From contig NC_084816.1 in assembly GCF_963583255.1 (NCBI RefSeq), forward strand, positions 16,479,100 to 16,543,099: a stretch of DNA of 64,000 bases, in the 5' to 3' direction. Below, piece after piece: positions 12,530 to 24,749 of the stretch. Position numbers and translations under genes: made by a program. The notes below the pieces were generated by a model. It saw only the letters and a program-made list of their open reading frames with translations, did not search any database and was not told where the DNA came from. The stretch is from Pyrus communis (lineage: Eukaryota; Streptophyta; Magnoliopsida; Rosales; Rosaceae). Numbering within the stretch: position 1 is the stretch's first letter; the number at the start of each line of letters is the position of its first letter.

Positions 12530-13412
12530 CAGGCCGGCCCAAAGAATTTGGCCCTAGGCGAGCCTTCGAAGTGGGCCTAAAATTCTTAGATCTTTGGTTC
12601 TTTGTATATTAATTTGTATAAAAAAAAATTTACTAAATGCATAAAAAGTTCTATTTTCACATCAAATATCATAAAAATTAATATCAAAAGAAGATAAATA
12701 TACAAATATTATTTAAACGTTACACGATTCACGTTTAGACACAAATGTACTAAATGTTTGCAGTCAAGAGTCTAAGATTGAGAGTGAAGAACAATAAAAC
12801 TTGATGATCAAGAGAGTAAATAATAATAAAACTTGATTGACGAGTATAATAAATTCAATGTCAATTGTTTCTCTTGTATTTTTTTTTTCTTTTAAAATCA
12901 ACATCACAAATTGAATATTAAAATAATCCATTGAATAAAAAGTTATTGAAAAGAAAAATATAAATTCAAAGTTTTGATTACCTTAAAGTACAATCTTTAA
13001 GACCATATAATAGTTGGTTTAAACATTCAATAGAAATGAAGAGAATGTGAAGTTAGTTTAAACATTCGATAGAAATGGAAAGAATGAGAAGTTGAAAGAA
13101 AAAAGATTGCAAAGAGACTTGAGTTTTATAACTTTATATGCATTTGGACAGATGAATTGTCAGTAAATTTGAAAAACACAAAAAAAAATCAAGAAAAATC
13201 TAGTGATTGAAAGGCACCTTCGTGTTTCGAACTCAACACCCCAAAAGAAAATTGAAGCCAACATTTCCATTGCACTAACAAATGAATTATGATATTTTTT
13301 ACTTTTTTTTTATTTATATGTTAATTACAGGATATAAATTTTTTTTGAAGGCCCTTCCTAAATGGGGGCCCTAAGCGGGCGCATACTTGGGCTACCCTCA
13401 GGGCTGGCCCTG
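12530..13412. mobile_element. Non-autonomous hAT element in the first exon of BAM9-A
   Basis: 883 bp with short inverted ends (CAGGCCGGCCC ... GGGCTGGCCCTG) and a perfect 8-bp target duplication CTGCCATG (12522-12529 and 13413-13420). The empty site is visible at about 39281-39290 in the other copy of this exon. No transposase coding was seen; the interior is AT-rich. The 8-bp duplication and CAGGG-type ends place it in hAT. Confidence 0.85.
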
Positions 13413-13559
13413 CTGCCATGTCCGCCATTGCCATGGATCACAGAGAATCTCTCAACGATGGAGAGATCAAATCCCAGTGTTTGTAATTTTCATTTGCAAC
13501 TGAAATGTACTGACTCCGTGTGTTGTGGTATTTTTGGGTATTAGTTTTGTGGCCACTCG

Positions 13560-16091
13560 AGACGCTTATTTCTACTTCTCACATATTACTTATTAATTTA
13601 TGTTATTTAATTATTTCAATTGATCGATAGCCGGGAAATAGCAGAGATGTGTGAAAGGTAAAAATAGATATAGATATCACCACAAAAAAATTATCCTTGT
13701 ATGTATTTTTTATTTGTCAAAAGATATTTGCATTAGGATAATATCAGGTAACTAAAATTTTAATTGCTACCAATAAAAAATAAACATTTTGATTTGATTC
13801 CTAATTTTCAAGCATTGAGTTACGAATCAACTAGCCCTTCAGACTCCATGCTTGTTAGTAAACATGCAAAAAGTCGAGAACTTGGTGAAAGCTTGAGTTG
13901 GTTCTCCCCCATAAAGCTAATAGAAGGCTGCTCCCATTGCTTGGGAACCTGCTGATATTTGTTGGTATAAGCATAATGTTGATGGTTCAAAATTGGTGCG
14001 GGTGGAGTTCTCTGCCAATTTGGGACAAGGAGATCTTATTGACAGGGGTGTTTGCTGTCACTTTGTTCTAACAAAATATGGTTAATAGCTATTATCCTCT
14101 TAATACTTGATACAATTCTGAGCAGATGCAAAACATTGATGAGTCAATTGGTTAGATGTGAGCTGAGATGAAGCATGAAGCATGTTTTCTGGGAGCAAAA
14201 TTGCGTTGCTCATTAGTTACCAAATTGGAGTTTTAATATGGATCTCGACAACTTTGTCTTTAATAACCCCCCATACAGCCTACGTAGATTGGATCAACTC
14301 TCGTAGTTGGTTTTCTTGGCGTTGCTAAGTTGCGGTGCTTCCCGCAATGATCTAAGCCACACATCTCTATTTATACTTTTGACTGTCTATCTTAAAGCTC
14401 TCAGTGAATGGCATAATAATTAGTCATCTGTTTCCAATGGGTCAACAGAAAAAAGTTTGTGTATAGATTAGTAATAGTTAATTCCTCTGAGGAGAAAAGA
14501 TGGAAATGATGATTATTTCTCCAAGCAATGGAGACTCAAAGAATTTGCCAAATTACATCTATGTGTTACATAGAGACCCTGATCCACCTTAATCTGATCC
14601 ATCTTTCTACACCGTTTCGTTCTGTTTTTCAAATTAATACACCGAAAATTAACTGCTATTTAATTAACAATTTCACCCTTTAAATTACTTTCGTTTCAAC
14701 GTATTATCCTCTTATTCTAATCTGACAACAATTCTTTTTTCATGATCAATTCGTTATGATTTACTACATTCAAGTGTATTTTTCAAAAATATTCTTAGGC
14801 TTTTTACATTTTTGGCACCACTTTAATTCCATTTCGATTAAAATTATCAAATTTGATTAGAATCTTCACATTTTTGTCAGCACCCCTCTCTTCATATTTT
14901 CTTAGCCGTTCCTGTTAATAAGCTTAAAAACATTTCTCATTACTTCTTTTAATTAATTTATTAGTAAATACTAAAATTCCAAATGCTTGCTTTAAAATTG
15001 TACTATTTATACTGTATTACCGCTTTTGGTCCATCGATGTACTCCTGTTGTACTATGTGGTAAATTCAGTTGCTTCACTGTTGCAGTACATTGCTATCAA
15101 TTTGTTGCTTTGGCGTTGAGTATTCTAACGCCAAAAATTTAATATAAACAATACTAATATTTGGTTAGTTAGAATTTGTTGTTTTTTTCGAACAAAACAA
15201 ATGCCTCATGTTAGCAGCGCCATTATTTTCCACCTCTGCACACCTTGGACGGTGTTTGCCTTGATGCATTTACCTAAACTTGAATCACTTCTGTCTCTAT
15301 TGGTCTATTGAGTTTTGTATGCTTCTACGAATCATTTTCCGATTCGATTAAATGCACCGCATGTTCTCAAACACTGATGCCCGTTGAACACAAGATTGTC
15401 ATCACCAAAATCCACAATAATATAGTCTTTCAAATATTCATTTTCATAGGAGACAGATTCAAAATCACTGATGGAATTCTACTGTTTTATGCTGCAATTA
15501 CGCTTTTTGACAAGCAACAACGCATAAAGTGTAAGGTATCCTGATCTTTATTTTACCTCCCTTTCTTTCTTTTTTTTTTTTTTAAAAAAAAAAATTATAT
15601 CGTTTCAAATTTATAATCCATGCATTGTATTATGTTCCTGTCATAATTTAAAGACATAAAAAATAAATTAGACAAAGAAACAGAAACAAATTATACTCTT
15701 CCATCTCCACATGACATTTCACTCACATAACATATAGATTGTACTAATATGAGATATTCAATAGAAAGTACATTTATTAGTGTAAACAACACTCTTTCAT
15801 AATCTTTGGTGGACATATGCTTATATTCAAAATCACATCTCCACAGTATTTTCAACATTTTTTGCATCAAAATCACATCTCCACACTTGGTTTCACTTAT
15901 TTTGTATGTAAAATAAATTTTATTCATTACATTTGTTATAAATAAATTCAAAGGTTAATCTAGTTTACTATCCTGAATCTTGATTTTCAACATTTGGCAC
16001 ATGAAATTTTTTTTGTTCTACTAAAGTCAAAATTCTGGAATACTTTCATTCATCCGTTAAGTTTTTCGTCAAAACCTCAGTTAACTAATGA
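13560..16091. other. Long intergenic stretch, no gene recognised
   Basis: AT-rich sequence. Short open frames exist (for example 13764-13955, 15308-15544, 15691-15951 on the - strand), but none carries a recognisable domain. A poly-T/poly-A run lies at about 15568-15595. I see no RNA gene or clear terminal repeats. Confidence 0.45.
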
Positions 16092-16099
16092 TGTGGCGC

Positions 16100-17457
16100 T
16101 AAGGGGTGGGCACGGGCCGGGCTCAAATTTTAAGGAACCGGACTGGAACAGGTTAAAAATGAAACAGGGCGGACTGAGCCGGGTTCTGAGATTTCTAAAT
16201 TTGGAATCGGATCTGACCTAACCCGGTCTGTTTCAAACAGGCTAATTCGAGCCGGTTTCATGGGTCCAAGTACATTTTTTTTTTGGGTCAGCAAGCACAT
16301 ATGGGAGCCATGGGATGACCTCATTGAGGTCGTCTTCTTCCACAGCGTCTAACCCAGCGTCGTCTTCCACAACGTTTGACGTAGCGTCTGAAGGCTAACT
16401 CTTCGTCTTGACTACATGATATCGTGCTGGAACTGCAACATCAAGGTCCACGGCGCCAATTTATGGTGGCTCGCCACTTCTGGAGCCTCTCTGCCACGGG
16501 TGCCAATGACTCTTTTCTTCAACTAATGTCTCTTTTGAAGAGATTAACTCTCTATTCCCAACTCAAGCTAGCATATGTGAAAGCACATTAACTCTCTCAC
16601 TTGCCAACCAAAAATAGCAGATGTGGCTTCTTATACACCAAGCATTTGTCTTGGTGATGTTATATTATATTAATATTATGAGTAATGCTATTCATATCAT
16701 GTTTTTATACCACATTTCTATACCACTTTATGTAGCATCTGATGTGGACAACCACATCATTTGAAAAATTTGCAAAACCCAAAGAAAGGAAGGAGAAAGA
16801 CTTCTCATATACCACAATCATCATTTAATTAACTAGTTTTTCTTAATTATTTGTTTATTAAATAATGAACTAAATTTAAAAATCTGATTAATTCAAATGA
16901 TGTGGCTATCCACATCAAATGCCACATAAGGTGGCATGAAAATGTGGTAAAAAACATGGTATGAATAACATTATTCTACGATTATAACCTTACAAGCTCA
17001 TCTACGCTTTTCGATGTGCAAGAGTTGTGCATTGTTCAAGAAGGAATTAGAAGAAACAAGTTGGGACTTAGGAAATGGTCCAGGCCGGGGGCCCGTTTCC
17101 TCAAAATCTATTACCCGCCTCTGCCCGATAATAACATGGACGACCCACCCCACCCTAGCCCATTTTACATTTTCATTTTTTAGACCCGCCCCGTACCCAG
17201 CTTGAACTGCATAAACATGCCCCAACCCGCGGGTCCAGGACTCGTTTGCCCACCCTTAGATATAAATACGTCCAATTGATAGAAACCTCAAATAAAATTG
17301 GATATAACTTGGTTTTCCTATCGAAGATAGAGACTTATCTACAAGGCGATCCACAACTTCCATTATTTCTTTCCAAAGAATACTTTTCATTTCTATATAT
17401 ACTTTTTTTTAGCACCCGCCCCGACCTGCGAGTTTAGGACCCGTTTGCCCACCCTTA
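16100..17457. mobile_element. Non-autonomous hAT-like element
   Basis: Ends are taaggggtgggcacggg (16100) and the inverse cccgtttgcccaccctta (17457), flanked by an imperfect 8-bp duplication (tgtggcgc at 16092-16099, cgtggcac at 17458-17465). A second copy of the right end (cgtttgcccaccctta) lies at about 17244-17259, so the right end is duplicated or two elements are nested. GC-rich subterminal gccggg and cccgcccc motifs mark both sides. No transposase was recognised. It contains a separate MITE at 16680-16976. Confidence 0.65.
16680..16976. mobile_element. MITE nested in the hAT-like element
   Basis: About 297 bp with long imperfect inverted ends: gagtaatgctattcatatca at the left pairs with the inverse of tggtatgaataacattattc at the right. 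A matching inner pair is gatgtggacaaccacatcat and its counterpart near 16895. No coding; superfamily not assigned. Confidence 0.7.
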
Positions 17458-17460
17458 CGT

Positions 17461-18899
17461 GGCACCCATGCTGGACATGGGCTTCGTTTTGGGCCTCCAT
17501 TCTTGTTGGGACCGAGTCTTGGCTTTCCTCGATCTCCCTTTCTTCTGGGCCTTGCTCACTGGGCTCAATGGTGTCTGCTATTGTGGCTCTTTGGGCTTAG
17601 CATCCCCGTTATCCAACCATCAAGAAGGCTTAATCCTCTCTGGTTTTCAACAGTTGACGGCATATTATCCGGCCTGCATCTTTCCAAACATAATGAGTCT
17701 GGAAGTCTTCAATGGCTTTAAATATGCTATGAGGGCGCGGTCACTTTGTTCGACGGCGTCCGTTGCATATGGACCTACCCATCCGTCTACTTGCTCCATT
17801 GCTTTTATTGCCAGGATGTCGTCCATCCTGACTTCCCTTATCAGATGAAATGAAGGGAATTTAATTGCCCTTCTTAAAAGCAAATCTGACAAGTGTCTCC
17901 AAGACCTATTGAAGAACAGTGGAAGTCCTGACTTGAACACCAAAAATACTTCTGGCAGATTGCTGGTCTGGATGGTGATGAATGTGATAAATTCTTGAAC
18001 AACTTGAGGAAGTCTTAGGAACATTTCCGTATTGTAAACTTTTACATTTGCTAGGAACCCATCTCCAAATATTTCTGCTAATAGATGTGCATCTACTGCT
18101 GCTTGGATACTGATTTTGTACCCGTTGTCTTTAACGATCTTGACGGCTTTAAAGTTGTCATCCGTTAGAGCGTCGTATGCCTCTAGGAACTGCTCAAAAA
18201 AACCTCTTGATAGGGCTTCGGCTTTCTTGTCCCATTGTCTGGCTTGATCAAAGAATGCTGGTAGGATTATTTGTTCTACGAAGTTTTGGACCAGGGGCCT
18301 TCTTGGTCATAAGCTTCGATATTTGTTTGGAAAGGGAATACTTTCCTGTTGTACGTCTCCCATTGAGTCTGGACTTGGGAAACTGCAGCTTGAGAAGTAG
18401 TTTTTACTACTTTGTTGCTTTTGCCGAAGAGTCTCTCAACGGCTCTGACTGGCTTTGGATCCATCGTCCCTGCTCGGATATGGTTCCATACCTGGTTGAG
18501 AACTGCTTTTTGTTCTTCAGAGATTGGTTTGCTAACTTTCCAAGGAACAATTGATTTCTGGCTGATGAGATACCTCCTCTTCTGTAAGTAAGTATGGGCT
18601 TTCTGTAATGGATGTTCTAGCCGTAAATCTGGATGATCTACATCTTCCATTTCTACTTGCTGTTTGGATAGCTGATCAATAATGGATAATGGGTTTTTAT
18701 CCATTTTGGGGTAGGCCTTTCGGCTGCCAAAAGGGTTCAAGGATAGAGTTTTGAGGTTTAGCAGTGGGCTGAACACCTCTTTTGATGTGCTCACAGTAGG
18801 TGAGACACTTTGGGTCTTGCTTCCAGTACGGATAGCAAATGATTTAGTTTTTCGACTTTTGTCCACTATCAGCACGCTTTTGGAGGAATTTGAGGCCAT
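17461..18899 (-). pseudogene. Unidentified degenerate ORF (about 479 codons) bounded by transposon ends
   Basis: A long reading frame I do not recognise. It opens at an ATG (18897-18899) that lies inside the Harbinger terminal repeat and reads MASNSSKSVLIVDKSRK. It is open to about 18279, where one base is missing, then continues open through IILPAFFDQARQWDKK and GWVGPYATDAVEQSDRAL to about 17665. Four stops then interrupt a strongly basic tail (AQKKGRSRKAKTRS), which ends at a TAA contributed by the hAT-like element. The body mixes charged and hydrophobic residues with no obvious membrane segment or catalytic motif; the N-terminus is Ser/Thr/Lys-rich. A virus- or retroelement-derived structural protein is conceivable, but I cannot name a family. 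Original start and end have probably been overwritten by the two insertions. Confidence 0.5.
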
Positions 18900-19377
18900 C
18901 TCCAACAGAGGGCTGGCCAGAGGGCTCGTTTTAGCCTTCTGGCCCTCCAAGATTCTCCAAGATATTAATATTTTAATGAACAGTACAAGGTCAAATTTGC
19001 CTCCGTCTCCAACCGAGGGCCAGAGGACTCGTTTTAGCCCTGTCACAAAAAACCATCTCCAACCGAGGGCCAAACATAATTTATTATTTAAAAACTACAA
19101 CTTAAATTCAAATCCAACTGCTAAATGACGTCAGCATGATGTCAACTAGCCGTTGGTAGCTGACATCATGCTAACGTTAGTTGGCCATTGGATTCGAATT
19201 TTTCTTTTGCTATAAATAAGGTGGATATTGGGCTATAATTCACACAACTTTGAATTTAATCTATTTCAATTCAATCTTTTTCAATTCAAGTTTGCAATAA
19301 ATTCCAACCTTGGATCCTCTTCGGATTCCAACTGGGGGTCCTTATCCAATTTCAAATTGGAAGCAAAATGGGCGCAA

Positions 19378-20697
19378 ATGAGACGAGAAGATGAGGAGTC
19401 TGATGAAGAAGTTCAAGTAAGGCGCAACAAACAAAACATAGTAGCAGCCATGGCTGCGGCCATGGTGTGTCAGCCAACTGAGGAACAACCTCAATGGGGT
19501 GGCTCTATTGCTGGTCACTCTTACAAACTGTGAAACAGAGCGATGTCGCATAGCAATCTAATGAACAACTACTTCAACCCCAACTCGGTGTACACAAAAG
19601 AGGATTTCAGACGTCACTTCCAGATAAAGCATCATGTCTTCGAGCGTTTACTTCGTGATCTTCAACAGGTCAATCTATACTTTCGACAGAAGAAGGACAA
19701 AGCAGACCGTCCTGGTTTCTCACCTCATTAGAAGGTTACTGTTGCACTCCGAATGATGGCCTATGGCTCCATAGTTGATTCGATGGATGAAACCCATGGT
19801 ATGTCTGAGTCTACATGCCTTTATACACTTGAACAATTCTATGACACAATTGTTCAGGTTTACAAAGACGAGTACCTCCGCAAGCTAAATCAAGAAGATC
19901 TGAATCGGCTCCTTCGCAAAGCTAAAGACCGTGGGTTTCCGAGCATGATAGGGTCATTAGACTGCATGCATTGGGATTGGAAGAATTGTCCCACCGGATG
20001 GCAATGAGGCTTTAGTGGAAGGTTGAGAAAGCCAACTGTTGTGTTAGAGGCGGTTGCCTCATATGACATGGATTTGGCATGCTTTCTTTAGAGTCCTTGG
20101 ATCCCAAAATGATATTACAGTTCTTGGGCGTTCACCCCTCTTCAATAACTTGACGGAAGGTAAAGCACCATAACTTCACTACTACATCAACAACCGTCAA
20201 TACAATATGGGGTATTACTTGGTATATGACATCTACCCAAAGTGGGTGACACTTGTCCAAGGAATTCCAAACCCTAGGAATGACGCAGAAAAGTTGTTTA
20301 CCTTACACCAAGAGGCATACCGGAAAGATGTTGAGAGAGCTTTCAGTATTCTACAAGCACGGTGGAAGATTATAAGCGAACCGGCAAGAGGGTGGAGTCA
20401 AGAAAATTTGGACTCCATCATGATGTCTTGCATCATATTACACAATATGATAGTGGAGGATGAGCGAGATTGTATATTGATGGAGAGTCCGATGATGACC
20501 AAGAAGATCCAAATAGGTCAAGAAGGGCTCGTGCAAAAATATATGATGGGCCTAATGTGCCTTTCAATCCAAGAACTGGTAGTATGTCTATAAATGAGTA
20601 CATGAGGTGCTATAGAATGATACGTTCTCGTGCCATAAACAAGTACCTACAACAAGATCTTGTTGCACATCTTTGGGCCAAAAGAAGCATGGAGTAG
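19378..20697 (+). pseudogene. Harbinger (ALP1/HARBI1-like) transposase pseudogene
   Basis: A DDE nuclease that would have moved the surrounding element. Visible: an acidic N-terminus MRREDEESDEE; FNPNSVYTKEDFRRHFQI with FERLLRDL; the first catalytic region GSLDCMHWDW (about 19950-19980); NDITVLGRSPLF in a shifted frame (about 20109-20145); VERAFSILQARWKII (about 20332-20376); and a C-terminus ending HLWAKRSME. Candidate triad residues are the Asp of LDCMHW, the Asp of NDITVL and the Glu of VERAF. In-frame stops at 19531, 19729 and 20005 and frame changes near 20080 and 20465 break it into five pieces. Known: Harbinger also needs a Myb-like partner protein; none is seen here. Confidence 0.85.
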
Positions 20698-20871
20698 GCG
20701 TTTAAGTTTTATGTTGTTAAATATTTTTTAAAATGTTGTTTAAGTTTCATGTTGTTAAATGTTTTTTTTATGTTGTATAATTTGTATGTTGGTTAATGTT
20801 ATTTAATGTTATTTCATATTGTTTAATGTTGTTTCATGTTACTTAATTTAATTTAATGTTGTACAATGGCT

Positions 20872-21060
20872 TAGGAAGTTATAGGAAAAAAATATAATTT
20901 AAAAAAAATATGAAACAAATTTTGTGAAATAGAAGTTATAGGAGGATAAAAATAGAATTTAAAATAAAATAAAAGCAAATTTTGTGAAATAGAAGTTATA
21001 AGATAAAAATAGAATTTAAAAAAAATATTAAAAATAGAAGTTATAGGAAAAATTTTGTAA
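20872..21060. repeat. AT-rich tandem repeat in the Harbinger 3' region
   Basis: Three to four degenerate direct units of about 55-65 bp share gaaatagaagttatagga, aaaaatagaatttaaaa and caaattttgtgaaatag. Upstream (20705-20860) is a short-period array built on atgttgttaaat and tgtttaatgtt. Probably slippage products within the element. Confidence 0.65.
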
Positions 21061-21539
21061 ATAAAAAATAATAATAAAATTATAAAAAAAAAATTCAAAT
21101 GCAACGGCTAGCTAACGTCAACTAGCTGTTACATTTGAATTTTTTTTCTTAAGAATTCTTGTCGGTTATAACCGACAGGAAAGCTGATTATTCTGGCCAG
21201 CCTTCCAGCCATCTAACCCTCTCCGATTCCATAGGGTCCTCTCAGATTCCACAGCCCTCTGACCTAGTCCTAGGTTGGAAAATATTTTCAAGCTATTTTT
21301 GACATTTTAACCCTCTAAATCCTTCGATTAGAGATGGCCTGAGAGCCAGATAGAGATGGCCTGAGAGCCAGATGTGGACCAGACGCACTAAGCATGCGTA
21401 TAGCTTCAATAAAGTAAAGATGCCTACTTTACTTTATTTAAAAAGCAAAAAGAACGGTTGCCTATGCTACGAGACAATGGCATCAGCAATAATGGAGATA
21501 GTGGAGTCACGCTGTCAAAAGCCAACTATAGTTACTTTA

Positions 21540-23515
21540 GGAAAATCATCTGCATGATGCAGCAACCGACCACTGTACCATTGCTACAACTAGTCAAGCC
21601 ACTGTCAGATCTCCAAAGCTCCACATTGTTTTCCAATAAGTTTTTGGAAGTTTTAACGAAGAACTCATGATACTGTTTATTTTAACAAAAAATCACATTT
21701 TTACACTAAAAAAATCAAACCTGGTACTATTTACTTTACCATTTATTTTGTCTTTATCGTTAAAACTCAAAGTTTTCAAACCCTTTTCATTAGTTTTTTT
21801 TTAAGTTTAATTACGTTATGCCAAGTATTGCATGATAAAGAACCATACATGATTTAAATTTCCACTTATACATCCATAATTGTCCTTAGTTTACTAACCA
21901 GTACATCCTATGATGATTTTTTTTCTCTCTAGAAGACTAGCATCAATGCATTTCATTCTTAATCAAATTGCATCTAACTTGCTAGAGTTTCTTAAGAACC
22001 CATTCCATTGTCATGACTTCATAATAAATCATCAAAACATATCTACTTTTTAATCATGTTGCATAATTAAGAATATTTAAGACTCAAGTAGCAGACAGTC
22101 CAAGTACAACCCCTAGAAGCAAATAGAGTTAGTTATAAGAAAAGTTCCACTAAAGATTGAAACAGGCACCTACACAGAAGTGTTGCCTGGCTAAAGAAAC
22201 ACAAGTTCAGTTCAGCATTTGCATTTTATTCCATGTGGTAGTTCGAGGATGAAATGTGCATGAACAGAATGATACATGCAATGATTTCGAGCAATTTACA
22301 CTATGAAAGCTGCTTCCACTAGTTTCATACAGGGAAAAAACACCCATAATCAGAAAGAAGGCTTTCCTCTCCCTCTTCAAAGAAAGGAAATTCAGATGAG
22401 AGACTGTTGTAACCGCCAGCATTTTGTGGTCCCTTCTTCCCCTACTGAGGCTTTCCTTCCTTGCGAGCAGCCATCTTTAGGTCGCCCATTCTAAAAGGAA
22501 AAATGTTGTAAATTGGAAAAGTTCAACAGTAACCAAATTTCTGTCACAGGAATGAAAGATTTTTAGCATACATGTACTTGTCATACCATTGGAATTCACC
22601 GATTCCAGGAAACTTCCACCTACCATCACCAAAAGGATGTGCAGGATATCTCTGTGAGCAATGTAACAATGCTGCATAAGAGATCATTGGATTGGCTTCA
22701 TACTTGTGGTTCTAGTGTAACAGTAACATACTTAAGTTCACTAGAAGGACAAAGACCAACACTAATTTCTACTATCACAGTTCCGATTAAGGATTCAAAT
22801 TTCTTAGCAAAACTTGACATGAAATCTTCATAGCATTGGAGGGCAGTTCGGCTGCAAAGGAGATGAACTGGTCAACTCCGAGTGTAAGATAATCATCATT
22901 GGAAAATCCATTTTGGTCCCATAATATATATGCTTATTCTGATCACTAATATGGGAGGAAAAAAGAGGAGGTCAACTTCTTTATCTGAATTCAGGATTCA
23001 AACTGATGGGCATGTAATGAAGGCCAAAACTATGGTTTTTCTCTCACATCCCCTTGCAAAGAAAAACTTTTTACGCACATCAAAGCTACAATCAAGTATG
23101 CTAAGGGGAACACAGGACCATAGCATGTTGCAGAGCAGGATACTGAAGAAACGTTGATATTATCTCTAGTCATCCAGATAGGTTATGTTTCTTTTGTCAC
23201 AACAGAAAAGTATGGCCGGGTAAATTAAGCATTCCAATACAGCCATGTGCACTTTACCAATAAAAGACCAAACAGTCAATTGGGATTTCAAAATTGCAAA
23301 GAAAACAAACCTATATGATCCGAAGCGGAAGAGTAACACCCCCTTTTCTGCTAGAAGAAGAGTTAACGTTTGAGTGAAAAGACAAGGCAACATGCAACTT
23401 CAAACCTGAGTCAGAAATCCGTTTGAAAAGCTCTTCATATAGAGACCAATCATGACCAAGAGGAGAGAAACGCTCTACGATTCCCCACCAAACCTCAACT
23501 GCAATTCCGTGGACG
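21540..23515 (-). pseudogene. BAM9-like beta-amylase pseudogene (copy B, orphan)
   Basis: Second decayed copy with no RLK partner. Exons on the - strand: GVHGIAVEVWWGIVERFSP to LKLHVALSFHSN (about 23515-23310); an IVIEE/GLGPS-type exon (about 22905-22730); [15 protein letters not shown] (about 22645-22565); a GCYNSLSSEFPFF-type exon with a frame break (about 22495-22300); and a stub of the LLHHADDI exon (about 21590-21540). Its 5' side stops abruptly at about 23516, inside the exon that begins RIKALTVALKALKLAG in copy A. Its 3' side fades at about 21540, close to the Harbinger right flank. No complete reading frame remains. Confidence 0.8.
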
Positions 23516-23529
23516 CCTCTACTTATGCT

Positions 23530-24749
23530 TGGTTGAGAACTACCGATTTTTTTGTAAACACAATCTACTGATATTTCCATATAAACAGATATTTTCATCA
23601 TTGCTGCCTACAAAACCAATTGTCGAATTAGAAAAATTTATTCAAAATAATTTTAGGAAACATATAAATCGACTTGGTTGATTAAAAACCATACCTTTAC
23701 CCAGCTTCATCGGGAAAACAAATGAGGCGAAGTTCTCAAGAAAGTCCCCCATACCTTGCATGTGTATGTGTGTGCATATATATCGAACTCTGCATGCAAA
23801 GAAAACCCTGAAATACAAATTCCCTACCTGCAAATTACAATTCTAAGTTGCGCCTTAGAGGGAGTGGCCGAATGGCCCAACGTGTATTACCTGTTATCTT
23901 AGATTGACTAGAATCAAACTGAAAGCCAGTGCAGACTCCCTCGATAGGAGTCGAACAATATCTAGATAAATTAATCTCTTTGCGAGTTGAGTAAACAAAG
24001 AAGCAATCTTCGGTTATAACAGTCTAATGAGGAAGAATTTGTTCGCGTTAGGTCTTGTACTGTTTAATCAATATTTTATTGGTGTTCAGCTTCGTGGTAC
24101 ATGAAAAAAAAGAATTAGGTAAACAATCTCAACCTTTCCCTACTACGGTACATATCTGACTATCCGGCAACACACTTGGATAAGTAACATGATGAACCGT
24201 ACATGTATCTCTAGGTGCTATGATATCTTATTATGTGGATCATGTCTTGCTTGAGGGTTCCAAACCCCGCCCTTCTCTAATAGAGAAAAGTTCAAAAAAG
24301 ATACGGCAGTCAAAACTGCTTCTGTCCTGAGTTTTTTTTTTGGCTGAGAGCAAGAGAGAGTAAGTTGTCTCCAATATATATATATGGCGATGTTTCCGCT
24401 AGGCAACTTCATTTTGCTGAGGAGTGTGGTGCTAGGATCTTTGGGGAAGCGCTTTGTAAGTGAATTGAGTTGAAACATGTTGATTCCACTCAGTAGTTGG
24501 CCCAGTCAGAGCACCAACTGAACAAATCCTAGCCCGCATCCCTGTTGTTTCGAGGCGTTCCTATTTATGTTACGAGAAATGGCTATGTTTTGATAGAGTG
24601 CATTGCCTGTTATTCTTAGCAACCCTCTCTCACGAACGATGTGCAATAGTATTTTTTTGTGTTTTTTTAGAAAGGGTTTACCCCTTGTATTTCCCTAAAC
24701 ACCATTCACTAACCAGTATACTGTGCAAAGGCAAAGAGAGATTATATAT
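23530..24749. other. Intergenic stretch, nothing recognised
   Basis: No coding family identified. Short frames on both strands (23642-23833, 24218-24478, 24598-24798) lack known domains. A tRNA-like wording near 23860 was considered and rejected. Confidence 0.4.

Larger units (their letters stand above)
8508..13493 (-). pseudogene. Beta-amylase pseudogene, BAM9-like (copy A)
   Basis: Spliced relic on the - strand. Recognisable exons, 5' to 3': first exon from 13493, cut by a hAT element, resuming 12529-12370; a MMPVDAF exon at about 11098-10965 (partial second copy 12060-11985); KALKLAGVHGIAVEVWWGI through LKLHVALSFHSN (about 10735-10470); IGDQNKHIYY to GLGPSGELKY (about 10130-9900); FGDGRWKFP (about 9825-9745); a CYNSLPSEVPFF-type exon in a shifted frame (9664-9500); EWYSGRLLHHADDIL to HGAALHVP (8870-8607); and a C-terminal RMNDKIFRAKNWSN fragment (8595-8522). 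Known: BAM9 is a plastid beta-amylase homologue regarded as non-catalytic and regulatory in Arabidopsis. Breaks: an extra base right after the start codon, a frameshift in the 9.6-kb exon, a TGA in the 8.7-kb exon, loss of two late exons, and a 1-base loss near the C-terminus. A roughly 770-bp internal duplication repeats the exon 1 tail and exon 2 region (11336-12303). Confidence 0.85.
18894..21339 (+). mobile_element. PIF/Harbinger DNA transposon (degenerate)
   Basis: 2,446 bp with terminal inverted repeats ggccatctccaacagaggg and, at the right, the inverse of ccttcgattagagatggcc. The 3-bp flank TGA occurs on both sides (18891-18893 and 21340-21342). Extra copies of the terminal motif occur at about 18999 and 19048. 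A broken ALP1/HARBI1-type transposase lies inside. Hairpin-forming subterminal segments flank the coding part (about 19125-19195 and 21085-21145). The right end is followed by a short tandem duplication of gatggcctgagagccaga. Confidence 0.85.

Noticed and set aside
17459..18554. Protein-coding genes on the + strand at 17459-17848 and 18177-18554
   Set aside because: These frames are antisense shadows of the longer, more protein-like - strand frame at 17461-18899.
23860..23950. Possible tRNA gene (ggagtggccgaatggc, and gagtcgaac nearby)
   Set aside because: No cloverleaf could be drawn: arms do not pair, the spacing of the A- and B-box-like words is wrong, and no anticodon stem is visible.
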